Part shown: piece after piece, positions 43,336 to 53,492 of the stretch
Position numbering within the stretch: the first letter of the stretch is position 1
How the letters are laid out: each line of letters opens with the position of its first letter
Source: CAYMEV01 sp964389675 [NCBI: uncultured Candidatus Sumerlaeota bacterium]
Lineage (GTDB): Bacteria; CAYMEV01
DNA length: 64,000 nucleotides
Reading direction: 5' to 3'
NCBI GenBank assembly: GCA_964389675.1
Contig: CAYMEV010000006.1
Span: forward strand, 45,092-109,091
Translations under genes and position numbers: made by a program
The notes under the pieces: model-generated
What the model was told of the DNA's origin: nothing
Databases searched by the model: none
What the model saw: only the letters and a program-made list of their open reading frames with translations

Positions 43336-44574
43336 ATGTTTTTCCTGGTTAAGGTTGCCTTCAGGAATATTTTCAGGCACAAGAAGAGAACCCTTATTAC
43401 TATTATCACAATATCAATAGGCATATTTTACTTTATATTCCTTGAAGGCCTGCTTCAGGCTTTTAACTCTCAATCCGTTGACAATCTTATAAGATATGAT
43501 ACAGGCCACTTAAAAATATTCAGGCAAGGGTACTGGCCTGAAAGAAACAGGACTCCGCTTGACTATTCTTTTGATTATGTTCCGGTTCTGGAAAATATCA
43601 AAAATGTAAGGACAGTAAAAGGCGCTGTCCCAAGGCTTTATTTTCCGGGAAGAATTTATGACGGCAGGGCTGAGCTTCCAGTATTTGTTACAGCTATTGA
43701 TACATCCCTTGATGAAGATGTGTTCAGCCTCAGGGATGCGATTGCCGTAGGCAGATATATTCATCTGGAAAATGACGTTTTGATTGGAAGCAAGCTTGCT
43801 AAGCTGTTCAATGCAGGCATAGGGTCCCCTCTTATAATTGAATTTCGCGACATAAAAGGTATTTATGATGCCCTGTCATGCCAGGTCGCAGGCATAATAG
43901 ACACCAACCATCCTGATATTGATAATTCTGCAGTCTATATATCCCTTGATTATATAGAGAAGCTGACTTCTCTTGAAAACAAGTGCACAGAGATTGCAAT
44001 AAGGCTTTCATCATCAAAAGACATTGGGCAGAGATCTGAGGAAATATTAGCCAGGCTAAACAGCAGCGGATTCACAAGCATGCAGACTGCTACATATATA
44101 AAACAGTCGGAAGATTTCATGAGCCTAAAGAATACAAAGAATACCGGAACTGTAATTATAATGTCAGTACTTCTTCTGATCATCATCGTCGGCATTGCTA
44201 ATACAATGATAATGGCAGTATATGAAAGATTCAGGGAAATAGGGACATTAATGGCACTGGGCATGACTGATATCCAGATCAGGATGCTGTTTCTACTGGA
44301 GGCAATAATAATCAGCCTTTTTGGCTCAATTGCCGGTAATATGTTAGGTCTGGGTTTTATGATACCTTTTTCCATATATGGGTTTAATATCGGGAAGGTT
44401 TACGGCGATATGGATATAGGCTATATAGTAAAGGATTATGTATACGGCAGCATCAGGCCGGAGATTTTCCTGTTTTCTTTTTTAATTTCAGTCACAATAG
44501 CTGTCTTTGCTGCATATATCCCTGCAAAAAAAGCTTCAAAGCTGAAGCCTGTTGAAGCACTAAGGCATTACTGA
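43336..44574 (+). CDS. ABC transporter permease, FtsX/LolC-E type (first)
   Basis: 412 residues: TM1 (about 18-40), a large periplasmic MacB-type domain (about 45-270), then three C-terminal helices with the FtsX-domain motif ERFREIGTLMALGMTDIQI. It ends with PAKKASKLKPVEALRHY, the usual closing motif of these permeases. Such type VII ABC subunits move lipoproteins or drive periplasmic events by mechanotransmission instead of passing solute through the membrane. It pairs with the next permease as a heterodimer. Confidence 0.93.
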   Translation: MFFLVKVAFRNIFRHKKRTLITIITISIGIFYFIFLEGLLQAFNSQSVDNLIRYDTGHLKIFRQGYWPERNRTPLDYSFDYVPVLENIKNVRTVKGAVPRLYFPGRIYDGRAELPVFVTAIDTSLDEDVFSLRDAIAVGRYIHLENDVLIGSKLAKLFNAGIGSPLIIEFRDIKGIYDALSCQVAGIIDTNHPDIDNSAVYISLDYIEKLTSLENKCTEIAIRLSSSKDIGQRSEEILARLNSSGFTSMQTATYIKQSEDFMSLKNTKNTGTVIIMSVLLLIIIVGIANTMIMAVYERFREIGTLMALGMTDIQIRMLFLLEAIIISLFGSIAGNMLGLGFMIPFSIYGFNIGKVYGDMDIGYIVKDYVYGSIRPEIFLFSFLISVTIAVFAAYIPAKKASKLKPVEALRHY

Positions 44575-44590
44575 CATTAGGAGCCGCGAT

Positions 44591-45823
44591 ATGCTTTATA
44601 TTATTAAGATTGCTTACAGAAATATTTATAGAAATATAAGGAGGACTTTGCTTACCATTGCTGCAATAACAATATCTATTGCAGCTTTTGTTATTATCCA
44701 GGGATGGATGGAGGGGCTTATTGGAAGCCTGATTGATAATACAATAAGGGTAACTTCAGGACATATAAGGATAGTAAACAAATTTTATCTGGAAAAGGAG
44801 AGGCTTCTCCCGATACATTTCAATATACCCGATATCTCAGATATGATAAGCAGGCTAAAGAACAATCCTGAAATAACAGAGATAAATCCAAGGATCCGTT
44901 TTGGGACACAGGTTGAGCATGGCAATAATTACATTGATGCGCTGGGTATAGCTTTCGACCCTGACAGTGAAAGCCATACGTCCAGGATAAAGGATTATAT
45001 CGTAAGGGGAAGCTATTTTAAGGACAGCAATGATGGTGTGATTATTGGAATTAAGACAGCAGAGGAACTTGGAGCTGATGTAGGTGATAATATCAGTTTT
45101 CTTGTAAAAACAGTAAATTTCACCCCAAATCTGATGGAGTACCCCATCACTGGAATATTTGAATCAGGCATTAATGCAATGGACAGGGGGTTGTTCTATA
45201 TCTCCCTTAAAAATGGCTCTGATCTGCTCTACATGGATGATTCTGCAACAGAGATCCTTCTTTTCATTAATGACCCGGATTCTGCAGTTTCTTTAGCAGA
45301 CAGCCTTAAGGAACTGGATGCCCAGAAAGATTTATGCTATATCCCTTGGCAGAAAGAGAACAGCATTAAGGGTTTCCTTGGATCCTATGATGTTACGAAA
45401 ATCCTGATAATGCTTACCTTTGGTATTGTCTCCGGGCTTACCATCCTTAATACGATGATGATGGCTGTATTTGAGAGAACCAGGGAAATAGGTATTTTAG
45501 GAGCTCTTGGCATGACACAGGCCGATATAATGAAGATGATTATGCTTGAATCCATTATAATTGGATTAATCGGTTCTGTACTTGGAAGCATGCTTGGATT
45601 CGGGATTGCATACGGATACCTTGAGAATATCGGCATAGAAGCGGAATCCATAATGAAAAGCCTGGGAGGCTGGCTGCTTCCCTCGAGGCTGTATGCAGAT
45701 TTTCAGCTTATTCATATTATATACGGATTTATATTGGGTGCCTTAATCTCAATTCTGTCAGTCATCTATCCTTCCGTAAAAGCTTCAAGGGTAAGCCCAA
45801 GCGAAGCTCTCAGATCTTTATAG
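44591..45823 (+). CDS. ABC transporter permease, FtsX/LolC-E type (second)
   Basis: 410 residues, same layout as the preceding permease: TM1 about 18-40, periplasmic domain, then ERTREIGILGALGMTQADIMKM and a C-terminal PSVKASRVSPSEALRSL. TAGGAG precedes the ATG. The two permeases are clearly paralogous but diverged, as LolC and LolE are. The periplasmic domain likely contacts the LolA-like protein encoded next. Confidence 0.93.
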   Translation: MLYIIKIAYRNIYRNIRRTLLTIAAITISIAAFVIIQGWMEGLIGSLIDNTIRVTSGHIRIVNKFYLEKERLLPIHFNIPDISDMISRLKNNPEITEINPRIRFGTQVEHGNNYIDALGIAFDPDSESHTSRIKDYIVRGSYFKDSNDGVIIGIKTAEELGADVGDNISFLVKTVNFTPNLMEYPITGIFESGINAMDRGLFYISLKNGSDLLYMDDSATEILLFINDPDSAVSLADSLKELDAQKDLCYIPWQKENSIKGFLGSYDVTKILIMLTFGIVSGLTILNTMMMAVFERTREIGILGALGMTQADIMKMIMLESIIIGLIGSVLGSMLGFGIAYGYLENIGIEAESIMKSLGGWLLPSRLYADFQLIHIIYGFILGALISILSVIYPSVKASRVSPSEALRSL

Positions 45824-45837
45824 CAAGGAGAAATGGA

Positions 45838-46587
45838 ATGAAAAGACTGCTGATGTTTTTTTTATTATTTATGCTGTTATGCATGCATATATATCCGGAA
45901 ACGGATGTCGGGGAAATACTTGAAAAGGTTGATGAGAACATGATGACGGAATCATCCAGGTCAGAGATTGAAATGACAATAACAATCAAAGACACATCAC
46001 CAAGGACTTTCAGTTTCATATCATTTACAAAAGGAAATGACTATGCCTTCTTTGAATACACTGCCCCTGCAAGGGAAAAAGGCACAAAATTCCTTAAACA
46101 GGGCAAGTCAATGTGGCTTTATTTTCCTGCATCAGGAAGGACCAGGCAGATAAGGGGACACATGCTCAGACAGGGCATGATGGGTTCAGATTTTTCCTAT
46201 GAGGACATATCAGAGGATGTTTCAATAATTGATAATTACACATATTCGCTTATCGAGGAAACAAAATATGAAGAAAGAATGGTATATAAGATTGCCCTTG
46301 ATGCAAAAGAGAATGTGGATGTTGCCTACCAGAAAATGATAATCTGGGTTGATACCGAATGGTATGTCCCCTTAAAGGAAGAACTGTATGCAAGAAGTGG
46401 AATACTGCTTAAAGAATTCTTCCTGTCGGATATTAAGCTCATCGATGAAAAGCCATATCCAATGTATATGAAAATGATAAACAAACTCAGTAATGACTCT
46501 TATACAGAGATAAAAATCAAGGACATACAAATAGGCATAAAGCTTGATGAGAGCATTTTCTCTCTTTCAAACCTTACAAAGCCATGA
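45838..46587 (+). CDS. LolA-like outer-membrane lipoprotein-sorting protein
   Basis: 249 residues with signal peptide 1-22. The LolA-like fold is recognised by EMTITIKDTSPRTFSF, YTAPAREKGTKFLKQGK, LYFPASGRTRQIRGHM and MMGSDFSYEDIS, the last being the signature of the LolA-like family found with RND or ABC export systems. It would shuttle a lipid or lipoprotein through the periplasm between the FtsX-type ABC complex and the beta-barrel encoded next. AAGGAG precedes the ATG. Confidence 0.9.
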   Translation: MKRLLMFFLLFMLLCMHIYPETDVGEILEKVDENMMTESSRSEIEMTITIKDTSPRTFSFISFTKGNDYAFFEYTAPAREKGTKFLKQGKSMWLYFPASGRTRQIRGHMLRQGMMGSDFSYEDISEDVSIIDNYTYSLIEETKYEERMVYKIALDAKENVDVAYQKMIIWVDTEWYVPLKEELYARSGILLKEFFLSDIKLIDEKPYPMYMKMINKLSNDSYTEIKIKDIQIGIKLDESIFSLSNLTKP

Positions 46588-47738
46588 AAATAATTGCAGC
46601 GGTTTCATTAATTATTATTTTTGCCATTCCAGCAAAAGCTGTCAGTTTGCCAGATAATCTCATCTTCAGCGGCTATTTTGAAAATCAGCTTACATCCTGT
46701 TATGCTGGAGATACATTTAAGTCAATGGATTATAATAAACTCAGGCTCACACTGACCTATAAACCTTCAAGATCACTGTATTTCAGGGTAGACTATGCAT
46801 TATGCACATACCACGGGCATAGAAAAATTAATATATCAGACTATTTCCCTGAATATATAGATAGCTCTGTTATAGAATCCTATCCTGTCCAGGATATTGA
46901 ACTGGATGAAACTTACGACCTTCAGAATGCCTATTTTACATACTCTTTCGGGAGGTCATCCCTTACAATCGGCAAACAACAGCTCCAGTGGGGTACCGGG
47001 TACACATGGAACCCTACAGACATACTGCATGAAAAGATGGAGACCGAACCTACCTATACTGTTTCAGGAGTCGATGCAGTAAAATATGAAATACCCATTG
47101 GGATAAATGGTATTTTCAATCTGATCACTGCCTATGCAAATGGTACAGAGGATCCCTCATTTGTAATAAGGGCCAGAAAAACATTCTTTAATTTTGATTT
47201 CTCTCTGGGGTTTCAGCATATAAACAGCCTTGATTATGATATTGAGACCAATAGCTGTTTCAATATCCGGAATAATTATATATCCTTTGATTTTACCGGT
47301 GAGATAGGTAATATAGGAATCTGGAACGAGACACTTATTGATCTGGAGGATTCTGAAAATAACAAATATCTTTTGGGCTCAGACCATACCTTCTTAAACG
47401 GCTTTTATATTATTGCAGAATACATATTTATAAAGAATGGCAGTGATGATATTACCCCTGATGATTATTTCCTCAGGTTTATTGGCAAAAAACAGCATAT
47501 TAACAGAAATTACCTGATGATAGGCTGCAAATACTCCTTTACGGAACTTATCCAGATAATATACAGCGGTATAATCAACCTTGATGACAGCAGTTTCATA
47601 TCCATTCCCTGGGTAAGCATCGACCTTCATCCAAATCTAAGCATTGATATTGCCCTAAACATATTCTCCGGCAGGGATAAAAGCGAGTACGGCCCTCTTC
47701 CGGACAGCGCATTTATCCGTGCATCCCTTTATTTTTAG
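46584..47738 (+). CDS. Outer-membrane porin-like beta-barrel protein
   Basis: 384 residues with a signal peptide (1-19) and regular amphipathic strands separated by turns (LRLTLTYKPSRSLYFRVDYAL, SSLTIGKQQLQWGTGYTWNPTD). KQQLQWGTGYTWNPTD resembles barrels of the DUF1302/alginate-export group that accompany LolA-like proteins in other export operons. It ends ASLYF with a C-terminal Phe. The ATG overlaps the LolA-like stop by 4 bases. It is the outer-membrane end of the predicted export system. Confidence 0.8.
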   Translation: MKIIAAVSLIIIFAIPAKAVSLPDNLIFSGYFENQLTSCYAGDTFKSMDYNKLRLTLTYKPSRSLYFRVDYALCTYHGHRKINISDYFPEYIDSSVIESYPVQDIELDETYDLQNAYFTYSFGRSSLTIGKQQLQWGTGYTWNPTDILHEKMETEPTYTVSGVDAVKYEIPIGINGIFNLITAYANGTEDPSFVIRARKTFFNFDFSLGFQHINSLDYDIETNSCFNIRNNYISFDFTGEIGNIGIWNETLIDLEDSENNKYLLGSDHTFLNGFYIIAEYIFIKNGSDDITPDDYFLRFIGKKQHINRNYLMIGCKYSFTELIQIIYSGIINLDDSSFISIPWVSIDLHPNLSIDIALNIFSGRDKSEYGPLPDSAFIRASLYF

Positions 47739-47981
47739 TTATCTGGAAAAAGCAGGTATTGTTCAGCTTTATGCCACAAACAGATCATAAAAAGGCATTT
47801 ATCATATTCATCCCCGATCAGGGTTGAAAATCGCATATATGGACAGGCCTTTTACCCTCATAAGCTTTTGACAGTGGCCTTTGTTTTTATGTTTACAGCT
47901 GCTGTATGACGGGCAGATAATAATTTATATTAAGGATCCCGGCAGAAGAACCGGATTATATCTGTCAATCCGTTGAGATAG

Positions 47982-48013
47982 GTGAAGCAAAAGGGTCTCC
48001 CCTTCTGCTTCAC
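47982..48013. terminator. Stem-loop between convergent porin and protease genes
   Basis: gtgaagc (47982-47988) and gcttcac (48007-48013) pair perfectly, and the stem extends with ggg/ccc and further partial pairs. It lies 8 bases from the protease stop codon. There is no clear T run. The rest of the 47739-48020 gap holds no gene I can see. Confidence 0.5.
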
Positions 48014-48020
48014 TCATAAT

Positions 48021-51000
48021 TTATCTGGTATAAGGAAAAACATAGAATGGGATACCTTCATAAGTCCACTGGGGAAGCTGCATCACTGCATCCCTTTCCG
48101 TCTCGCTGACAGTATATAAATGGCCTCCGCGGACATGGTTGAAAAAACGGTAAACAGGTATTGTATTTTCAGCATGGTTTTCATGGACATAAAATTTAAT
48201 ACCCTCATAGTTCCACTGGGGAAGCTCCATTATAGCATCCCTCTCCGTCTCGCTTATGGTATAGATATGAATGCCTGTTCTTGTATTAAAGAAACGGTAT
48301 GCTGCTGTACTGCCAGAGGCCTGGTTTTCATATACAGCAAATTTTATGCCCTCATATGTCCACTGCGGAAGGTTCTCAATTATATAATCCCTCTCAGTTT
48401 CACTGATCGTGTAGAGGTGCCCGCCTCGTGCAGTGTTGAAAAACCGGAATACAGGAACTGCTGGTTCGGGAATATCTTCAGTAAAGACAGCTGTTAAGGA
48501 TACATTCCTCGCCGGCATGGTAAAATTTGCAGAAGCTGAAGAAGGATCATCCAGAAGATCCACATCCGCTGTTGAACCTGTCCACTCCACAAAAGAGTAG
48601 CTCGAATGGCTGGCACCTATGGAAACATTTGCACCGGCTGAGTAGTTTCCTGCACCTGTCAGCACAACCCCTATATCATCAGGGTCTGCATAAAGTGAGA
48701 CAGTATATGATACCTCTTCAAAAACAGCTGTCAGGGATACATTCCTTTCCGGCATGGTAAAGCTTGCAGCAGATGAATAGGGATCATTCAGAAGAGCCAC
48801 ATCCGCTGATGAGCCTGTCCACTCCACAAAAGAGTAGCTTGAATGGCTTGCACCTATGGAAACATTTGAACCGGCTGCATAGTTCCCTGCACCTGTCAGC
48901 ACAACCCCTATATCATCAGGGTCTGCATAAAGAGAAACTGAATATAGATCACCGTTCAAGTCTCCATCTATTAAGACATCATCAACACACCAGTAATATG
49001 CCCAGTTCCCTGTATAATGCCATTTGAACCTGACCAGTGGCTGGCCGGCGACCTCCGCTATTACCTGGCTGAAAGAGACAGGATTGGATGTAGTGGCTGT
49101 CCAGGACTGCACATCAGTCCAGTTTGCCCCGTTATCCGTGCTGTAGGCAAAGGTAGCGGTTGATGCTGATGAGTATTGCCTGAAATAGTGTGTAAAGGAT
49201 ATCTCAACATTTATATAATTGGTAAGGTCCAGGACAGGCGTAATAAGGTCCGTATCCTGGGAACCGTTATAGCCGTAGCCGTCACTGTCCAGATATGCAT
49301 AATTTCCGGTGGTACCGCTAAGCCCATCGTTTATGACACCGAACTGCCATACCTGCCCGTTGCCCTCATAGTCAATAATCTCCCAGCAGAGAGGAAGCTC
49401 TGTTGAATCATTGAAATCCTGAGAGTATGGAAGCGTATTTATGACATCGCAGAATGTGGCAGCATTAGTATTGCGCCCTGCAGAGTATTCAGAGAGCATA
49501 TTGTAGGAAAATGCCCTGTAATAATATATCGTGCTTGACATCAGGCCGGTATGGCTGCAGGTTGTTGAACTTCCTTTATACAGCACTGTTCCGCCTCCGG
49601 GCACAGTATTACCCTCATTATAAGATGTACCGTTTACAGGGGTTCCGAAAACTCCATCCAGGGACCATAGCAGCATTACATCATTATTTTCATCATTCTT
49701 CTGCCAGCTTAAATCTATCTGGGAGGTTGAAACGCCTTCAGCTGAAAAATTGGATGGAGGGCTTACATTTCCTTCAACCTCTTTATATGCAATCAATGAT
49801 GGGTCGCCCATAAAGTTTAGGGCAAAATGAACCCACCGGAAGACCCCTTCTGAGTTAGCTGTACCGACCATATCTATCTTTGCTTGTGTAAATGCGCTTC
49901 CTATATAATGATCGAATGTATCCTGAAGTATATGCTTGAATATATGGTCATTATACTGGAAGGAAGAACCATGGTCATTCATAGTACCGATACCGAACCC
50001 GTATCGTGAAGCCCCTATATATACGACAGAACCACCGTCAGGATTCCTGGCAAAGGCCTCCCCGAGGCATGGATCGGATGCCCCGCTGACCTCAGGGTCA
50101 AAAGCATTTGTAATACAGGCAATAGTAACTACTGTCCCGGGAATATTGGTAAGTGCAAGTGCATCACCTGAATCAAAGTCAGCTCCTGATTCCATCCCCC
50201 ATATAGTAACATTGCCGTGGGTTGCCATATGAAAGAAATTCATGCTGTTATTAAGCATATCAGACAGTGTTGCAACTGTAACAGAGCCAACAGAGTCATA
50301 AAGGGTATATTTCTGATGATAATCCCAGTAGGGTGCAATATACTCATCATACATCTTCTCGCTTTTTGCTTCAGCATCCCCGTAGTTCCACAGCGTCACC
50401 CCGGATAGGAGCAGGCTTTCAAGAAAAGACGGATTATCAGAAGCTGCTATATAGGTCCCAACCTTGTTCATATAATCAGTGATCTGCTGGGCTGTCCTTA
50501 CTGCCAGCCTCCCTATGAGTACATCAGGCGATATATCAGCATTATCTACGCTCATTTCTCCGATCTTTGTATCTCCGTCTGCATTCCAGTCGAACTGATT
50601 GTCAAAACAGCTGTAGAATATATCACCCGGTATTGTATTATCTATATAATAACCATCTACATTACCATAAACATTCTGATCAGGAACGCTGTAGGATGAA
50701 TCAGAACCTCCGTCGCCTATAAGGAAGGCATAGGTGATATTGCTGTTCTGAACATAATCGTAAATGCAGTTCTTTATCTTAAGCTGTGTAGTAGCACCTG
50801 TATATTCCGATTCAATCTCCGATACTGTCTTTATTACGGATATTATGCCTGCTTCAGTCTGCCTGTAGCTTGCATAGCTCTGAGCAGCTGTTTTTAGTGT
50901 ATCTGTGGTGATTATGAGCATATCATAATCAGTGGCCCTGCGCACAGTATCATATTTTGAGGAATAGAAACACATGAAATCATCAGGATTAACTACAGAG

Positions 51001-51590
51001 CTTTTAATTATTTCATTAAATATTTTATTTGGTCTGTATTCAATGCTGCTGTCATCCTTTTTCAGTGCATATTCTATCTCGAATCCCGCATAATCATAGA
51101 AAGTAAGCTCGCCTGAAGCTGTATCATATTCAAAGGGAACCCATGAGAAACTAAGGATATGAAATCCCCTGGTCTTACTTATTGAATGCATGATAATATT
51201 TTCTGACGGGAATACCAGACCGCTTGTGTATACCTCTTTATCAGGAGGATAGAACTCCGGAGCAGGCAGTGAAACAGGATGCTGGCCCTGATACGGGTAA
51301 GGAGCAACCCTGCCAAGGTTGGTTTTCTTTTGTTTGGTGATCCTGACATCTGTAATTATGCAATCAGCAGGGACAAGAACCCTTACAATATATGCTGGGA
51401 TATCCGGCTCTCCAGGCTTTGCAAAGGAGTAAGCATCAGCATCCCTGTATCTGATTATATCATAATTATCACTGGATTCAATCGATACGCTGTCTGCATC
51501 AAGATCTACACTAAAACTTATTTCATCACCCAGAATAATTCCTGAGAATGCCAATAAAACAATCAAAAAAAACAATTTTACTCTTAGCAT
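48021..51590 (-). CDS. Gingipain-family (C25) cysteine protease with FN3, jelly-roll, InlB-like and DUF5648-like repeats
   Basis: I choose ATG 51590 (1189 residues, signal MLRVKLFFLIVLLAFSG) with AGGGGG upstream; a longer frame to 51656 adds unrelated residues. Order: N-terminal prodomain-like region (about 30-220), C25 catalytic domain (about 225-600) with the catalytic His in FHMATHGN and Cys in TIACITNAF, an FN3-like domain, a choice-of-anchor-J jelly-roll (VISYDYE-like block near 730-890), two nearly identical 79-residue InlB-B-like repeats, and three C-terminal repeats of about 46 residues (YRFFNTRTGIHIYTISETERD), the DUF5648 pattern. No T9SS signal is seen, unlike true gingipains. Confidence 0.88.
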   Translation of the reverse strand: MLRVKLFFLIVLLAFSGIILGDEISFSVDLDADSVSIESSDNYDIIRYRDADAYSFAKPGEPDIPAYIVRVLVPADCIITDVRITKQKKTNLGRVAPYPYQGQHPVSLPAPEFYPPDKEVYTSGLVFPSENIIMHSISKTRGFHILSFSWVPFEYDTASGELTFYDYAGFEIEYALKKDDSSIEYRPNKIFNEIIKSSVVNPDDFMCFYSSKYDTVRRATDYDMLIITTDTLKTAAQSYASYRQTEAGIISVIKTVSEIESEYTGATTQLKIKNCIYDYVQNSNITYAFLIGDGGSDSSYSVPDQNVYGNVDGYYIDNTIPGDIFYSCFDNQFDWNADGDTKIGEMSVDNADISPDVLIGRLAVRTAQQITDYMNKVGTYIAASDNPSFLESLLLSGVTLWNYGDAEAKSEKMYDEYIAPYWDYHQKYTLYDSVGSVTVATLSDMLNNSMNFFHMATHGNVTIWGMESGADFDSGDALALTNIPGTVVTIACITNAFDPEVSGASDPCLGEAFARNPDGGSVVYIGASRYGFGIGTMNDHGSSFQYNDHIFKHILQDTFDHYIGSAFTQAKIDMVGTANSEGVFRWVHFALNFMGDPSLIAYKEVEGNVSPPSNFSAEGVSTSQIDLSWQKNDENNDVMLLWSLDGVFGTPVNGTSYNEGNTVPGGGTVLYKGSSTTCSHTGLMSSTIYYYRAFSYNMLSEYSAGRNTNAATFCDVINTLPYSQDFNDSTELPLCWEIIDYEGNGQVWQFGVINDGLSGTTGNYAYLDSDGYGYNGSQDTDLITPVLDLTNYINVEISFTHYFRQYSSASTATFAYSTDNGANWTDVQSWTATTSNPVSFSQVIAEVAGQPLVRFKWHYTGNWAYYWCVDDVLIDGDLNGDLYSVSLYADPDDIGVVLTGAGNYAAGSNVSIGASHSSYSFVEWTGSSADVALLNDPYSSAASFTMPERNVSLTAVFEEVSYTVSLYADPDDIGVVLTGAGNYSAGANVSIGASHSSYSFVEWTGSTADVDLLDDPSSASANFTMPARNVSLTAVFTEDIPEPAVPVFRFFNTARGGHLYTISETERDYIIENLPQWTYEGIKFAVYENQASGSTAAYRFFNTRTGIHIYTISETERDAIMELPQWNYEGIKFYVHENHAENTIPVYRFFNHVRGGHLYTVSETERDAVMQLPQWTYEGIPFYVFPYTR
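48487..48960 (-). repeat. Tandem 237-bp coding repeat (two copies)
   Basis: Copy boundaries 48487-48723 and 48724-48960. The copies are near-identical at DNA level, including silent positions, and encode the two 79-residue InlB-like domains of the C25 protease. This points to a recent in-frame duplication. Confidence 0.8.
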
Positions 51591-51845
51591 AAAATAACCC
51601 CCTAAAAAATAGCTTTCTTTATATAATATTACACCATCAGCTGAATAAAACAACAAATATTAAAACCATCACTGCCTTTATCAGCCCTGCAGGGAAATGG
51701 CATCTTTCAGAAAACAGGGTACCAGGAATAACAGCGTTAACTCCATCAAATATTTCCCTTTACCCAAAAATTGTATTTAATGCTTCCATGTATCCTGGCC
51801 AGTGCTGAAGATATATCAATTTTATCATATTATGCGCCAAACAGA

Positions 51846-52475
51846 TTATCTTCTGACCTCATCCAGTAATTGTTTTACAGCCATTTCAACATTGTCAGCA
51901 AGGCTGATTGCTGAGATCACAGCTACTCCGGAAGCTCCGGCTTTTATGCAGTCATATGCATTTGACCTGTTTATTCCTCCTATTGCAATTACAGGCATAG
52001 CACTCTTTTTGCAGAATTTCTCCAGGCCTTCAATACCGACATTTTTCTCCCTTGTGTCTGTCTTTGACGCAGTTGAAAATATTGCACCATAACCCGAATA
52101 ATCAGCACCATCAGAATATGCCCTTTCAAGTTCTCCAGTATTATCCGTTGTTATGCCTATAATCCTGTCTGGGCCAAGGATCCTCCTCGCTTCCCTGCAC
52201 GGGATATCACTCTGTCCAAGATGGACTCCATCTGCATATACAGCAAGGGCTATGTCAATCCTGTCATTTACTACAAATGGAATCCCAAATATATCGGATA
52301 GCCTTTTAAGCTTCAGGGCAAGGGTATAAAGATCATGCCCGCCAAGTTTCTTTGCTCTGAGCTGCAGCATATTTACCCCTGTTTTGAGTGCTGTTTCAGT
52401 AATTTCGATAATATCCCGGTTATTTGTAATCTCAGGATCCGCAATAAAATATAGCCTGTAATCCGGATTTTTCAT
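51846..52475 (-). CDS. thiE: Thiamine-phosphate synthase
   Basis: 209 residues, a TIM barrel with family motifs LQLRAKKL, PFVVNDRIDIALAVYADGVHLGQSDI, RIIGITTDN, DYSGYGAIFSTASKTD and VIAIGGINRSNA. It joins HMP-PP and THZ-P to give thiamine phosphate. Its start overlaps the thiM stop by 4 bases. No thiC or thiD is present here, so with ThiM this is a salvage cassette for the thiazole branch. Confidence 0.95.
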   Translation of the reverse strand: MKNPDYRLYFIADPEITNNRDIIEITETALKTGVNMLQLRAKKLGGHDLYTLALKLKRLSDIFGIPFVVNDRIDIALAVYADGVHLGQSDIPCREARRILGPDRIIGITTDNTGELERAYSDGADYSGYGAIFSTASKTDTREKNVGIEGLEKFCKKSAMPVIAIGGINRSNAYDCIKAGASGVAVISAISLADNVEMAVKQLLDEVRR

Positions 52476-53281
52476 ATCTCAAGCTTTTCAATCCTGATAT
52501 TCCTGACAATATCATCGGGGCTGAGATTATAAGCTGTATCCATGAATCTCATCCTGAATTCTGCCGGCCCTTTTACCCCTGACCTTTCAGCCATCTCTCC
52601 TGCCATACTGTATATACCCAGGCCGCAGGCTGTTGCAAGTGCATAATCCTTTTCAACAGCCAGGAATGCTGCAATTATAGATCCAGCCATACATCCGCTG
52701 CCTGTGATCCTGGGAAGGTATTCTGAATCATTTTTAATTATATATATTTCCTTTCCATTACTGACATAATCATTTTTCCCTGTAACAGCTGTTATGGTTT
52801 TATACCTGCTGAATGACTCTTTTACCACATCCGCCGGTTCTCCTCCCCCTAATGAATCAACACCCGATACAATACCTCCAAGGCCTGTAAGGCTGGATAT
52901 TTCACCCAGATTTCCTTTTAATACAGATATCTTATGCCTGCTAAGCATATTTTTCGAAACCTCTGTCCTGTAAAGAGTAGCTCCGGCACCTACTGGATCA
53001 AGAAGAACAGGTACTCCTTTTTTGTTTGCATGCTCAGCTGCAATATTCATCGAGTCAACCCATTCAGTTCCAAGCGTGCCTATGTTTATGACCAATGCAC
53101 CTGAAATACTGGTCAGGTCATCCAGTTCATTGCATGAATGTGCCATTATTGGCGAGGCACCTATTGCAAGGGTAAAATTTGCTGTATCATTCATTACTAC
53201 AAAATTTGTTATATGATGGACAAGAGGCCTTTTTCCCCTCATCCTTTCAAAGATTTCAGCAGAGATATTTTCTAATTTCAT
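52472..53281 (-). CDS. thiM: Hydroxyethylthiazole kinase
   Basis: 269 residues. Motifs RPLVHHITNFVVMNDTAN, GASPIMAHS, LVINIGTLG, PVLLDPVGAGA, VLKGNLGEI and the catalytic-loop GSGCMAGS. It phosphorylates hydroxyethylthiazole for thiamine salvage. AAGGAGG precedes the ATG. I looked upstream (53282-53490) for the TPP riboswitch elements and did not find them. Confidence 0.96.
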   Translation of the reverse strand: MKLENISAEIFERMRGKRPLVHHITNFVVMNDTANFTLAIGASPIMAHSCNELDDLTSISGALVINIGTLGTEWVDSMNIAAEHANKKGVPVLLDPVGAGATLYRTEVSKNMLSRHKISVLKGNLGEISSLTGLGGIVSGVDSLGGGEPADVVKESFSRYKTITAVTGKNDYVSNGKEIYIIKNDSEYLPRITGSGCMAGSIIAAFLAVEKDYALATACGLGIYSMAGEMAERSGVKGPAEFRMRFMDTAYNLSPDDIVRNIRIEKLEI

Positions 53282-53492
53282 TGGACCCTCCTTCTCATAA
53301 TACTAAATTTTTTTTTAATTCCATGCCAGATTAAATAGTTTTGCCTGGTTTTGGTATGCAATAAATAATTAATTCATTTCCCTGATATAATAAAAAAATT
53401 TATCACAATTAAAATAAAAAAATTGAATATCCCAGGATTATGATCTTCAGGCAATATGCTTAGAACTATATCTAAAACACCCTGCCTGAAGC

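Noticed and set aside
53282-53490. TPP riboswitch before thiM-thiE
   Set aside because: Expected on the minus strand, but neither CTGAGA nor the ACC-YGA-type conserved segments are present.
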